Positions 4,966 to 5,761 of a stretch of DNA of 5,761 bases are shown piece after piece. A program made the position numbers and the translations under genes. The DNA is taken from NCBI GenBank assembly GCA_026984555.1, contig JALSRY010000017.1:1-5761 (forward strand), written 5' to 3'. The notes under the pieces are model-generated. The model saw nothing but the letters and a program-made list of their open reading frames with translations. It did no database searches and had not been told where the DNA came from. Origin of the DNA: Phycisphaerae bacterium (lineage in GTDB: Bacteria; Planctomycetota; Phycisphaerae; UBA1845; Fen-1342). Every line of letters begins with the position of its first letter. The stretch's first letter is position 1.

Positions 4966-5761
4966 CTACGACTGTGCCGCCTCCGGCGCGTGCTCCGCGT
5001 GTTCCTCGTGCTCGTGGTGGATGTTCACGGCCATGCCGATGAACACCGCGCTGAGGAACGTGAAAATGAACGCCTGGAGAAACGCCACGAAAATCTCCAG
5101 CAGGTTGATGGCCACGCTGCCCAGCACGACGGGAACCGCGATGGCCAGACCTCCCATGGCACCCAACGCCGCCGCCGCCGCCCCGATGAAACCCAGCAGC
5201 ACCGCCAGCAGCGTGTGCCCCGCGACCATGTTCGCGAACAAACGAACGGCCAGCGCGAACGTCTTCGCGATCAGGCCGATCACCTCGAGCAGCGCGATAA
5301 ACGCATTGAGCCCCGGCGGTCCCATGAAAAAGTGCTTCACGTAGGCCACGCCGTGAATCTTCAACCCGTTGTACACGATCATGAACAGCGTCACGACCGC
5401 CAGCGTCCCGGTGACCCAGATGTTCGCGGTCGCCGTGCCGCCGAGCCAGTGCCCGTGACCGAGAAAGGGAGTCCAGTCGGCCAGGGGAATGATGCCCAGC
5501 AGGTTGCACGTCAGGATGAAAAAGAACGCGGACCAGACGTAAGGGCAGAACTGGTCGGTATACTTGCCCAGCACCGGCCGGGCGACAAACTCGCGCAGCG
5601 CCTCGCACAACCCCTCGATCGCGTTGCCGAAGCCGCGCGGCACGAGCCGGCCGATCTCGTCGGACCCGGCGCGCTGGCGCACCGCCATCGGGATGAACAC
5701 GATCAATAACAACGCCGCGACAATCTCCATCACGACGTGATTGCTCAACAGGGTGAACGAC
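4966..5761 (-). CDS. atpB: F1Fo ATP synthase subunit a (5' partial)
   Basis: Subunit a is the membrane stator protein of Fo. It provides the two proton half-channels beside the c ring. The frame stays open to the window edge, so the true start lies outside. A TTG codon at 5748 could be read as a start, but the residues before it (SFTLL) continue the frame and the family has a longer N terminus. Numbering from that TTG gives 260 residues. The essential channel arginine is R169 in the motif LAVRLFANMVAGH, preceded by the usual E155 region (IALLEVIGLIAKTFAL). Membrane helices are visible near 5-22, 71-93, 109-128, 150-175, 177-198 and 203-240, the last including LLEIFVAFLQAFIFTFLSAV. The C terminus is a hydrophilic tail rich in His and Glu (residues 243-253). 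The stop is TAG. It is the most upstream gene seen here. The identity is secure; only the N terminus is missing. Confidence 0.96.
   Translation of the reverse strand, partial: SFTLLSNHVVMEIVAALLLIVFIPMAVRQRAGSDEIGRLVPRGFGNAIEGLCEALREFVARPVLGKYTDQFCPYVWSAFFFILTCNLLGIIPLADWTPFLGHGHWLGGTATANIWVTGTLAVVTLFMIVYNGLKIHGVAYVKHFFMGPPGLNAFIALLEVIGLIAKTFALAVRLFANMVAGHTLLAVLLGFIGAAAAALGAMGGLAIAVPVVLGSVAINLLEIFVAFLQAFIFTFLSAVFIGMAVNIHHEHEEHAEHAPEAAQS

Noticed and set aside
4687..5709. Plus-strand open frame of 340 codons antisense to atpB
   Set aside because: The composition is Arg/His/Gln/Asp-rich without domains, and the opposite strand is clearly subunit a.
5746..5748. TTG at 5748 as the true atpB start
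   Set aside because: The frame remains open upstream to the window edge and subunit a needs a longer N terminus, so the gene is partial.
1..5761. tRNA, rRNA, CRISPR array, complete insertion sequence, or defence or biosynthetic system
   Set aside because: No cloverleaf, rRNA-like segment, spaced direct repeats, transposase or terminal inverted repeats were seen. The window is dominated by a core housekeeping operon.

Overview
The window holds most of a bacterial F-type ATP synthase (F1Fo) operon, read entirely from the minus strand. In transcription order, from high to low coordinates, the genes are atpB (subunit a, 5' end outside the window), atpE (c), atpF (b), atpH (delta), atpA (alpha) and atpG (gamma). 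This is the standard order a-c-b-delta-alpha-gamma. The beta and epsilon genes would come next and are not in the window. An ATG at 23 with a well-spaced Shine-Dalgarno sequence at the extreme left edge may be the first codon of the next gene, which by position would be atpD. The plus strand has many long open frames, but they are GC-rich antisense shadows.

The DNA is strongly GC-rich by eye. The proteins look most like those of Planctomycetota, perhaps the Pirellulales group. This is an inference from the general look of gamma and alpha, the signal-peptide-like N termini on c and b, and the remnant described below. It is not a proven placement.

Layout from right to left: atpB runs 5761-4966 and ends in a His/Glu-rich tail. 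A gap of about 160 bases with three predicted hairpins follows. atpE runs 4804-4460, and a strong hairpin (4445-4416) lies just after its stop. atpF (probable TTG start at 4381, stop 3767), atpH (3712-3128), atpA (2988-1321) and atpG (1189-317) follow, separated by gaps of 54, 139 and 131 bases that also contain GC-rich dyads. The last 316 bases have no intact gene. They contain what looks like a decayed, internally deleted four-helix-bundle (23S rRNA intervening-sequence protein family) gene, a four-copy heptanucleotide repeat, and the candidate start of the next gene.

Together the genes encode the proton-driven rotary machine. Subunits a and c form the proton path and rotor ring, b and delta form the peripheral stalk, alpha (with beta) forms the nucleotide-binding hexamer, and gamma is the central shaft. 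The c subunit carries a carboxylate without the sodium-binding pattern, which suggests proton coupling.

I found no sign of a wholly new system. The points most worth a second look are the hairpins flanking atpE, the roughly 50-residue charged insertion in alpha, the paired signal-peptide-like extensions on c and b, and the gene remnant plus heptamer repeat between atpG and the next gene.
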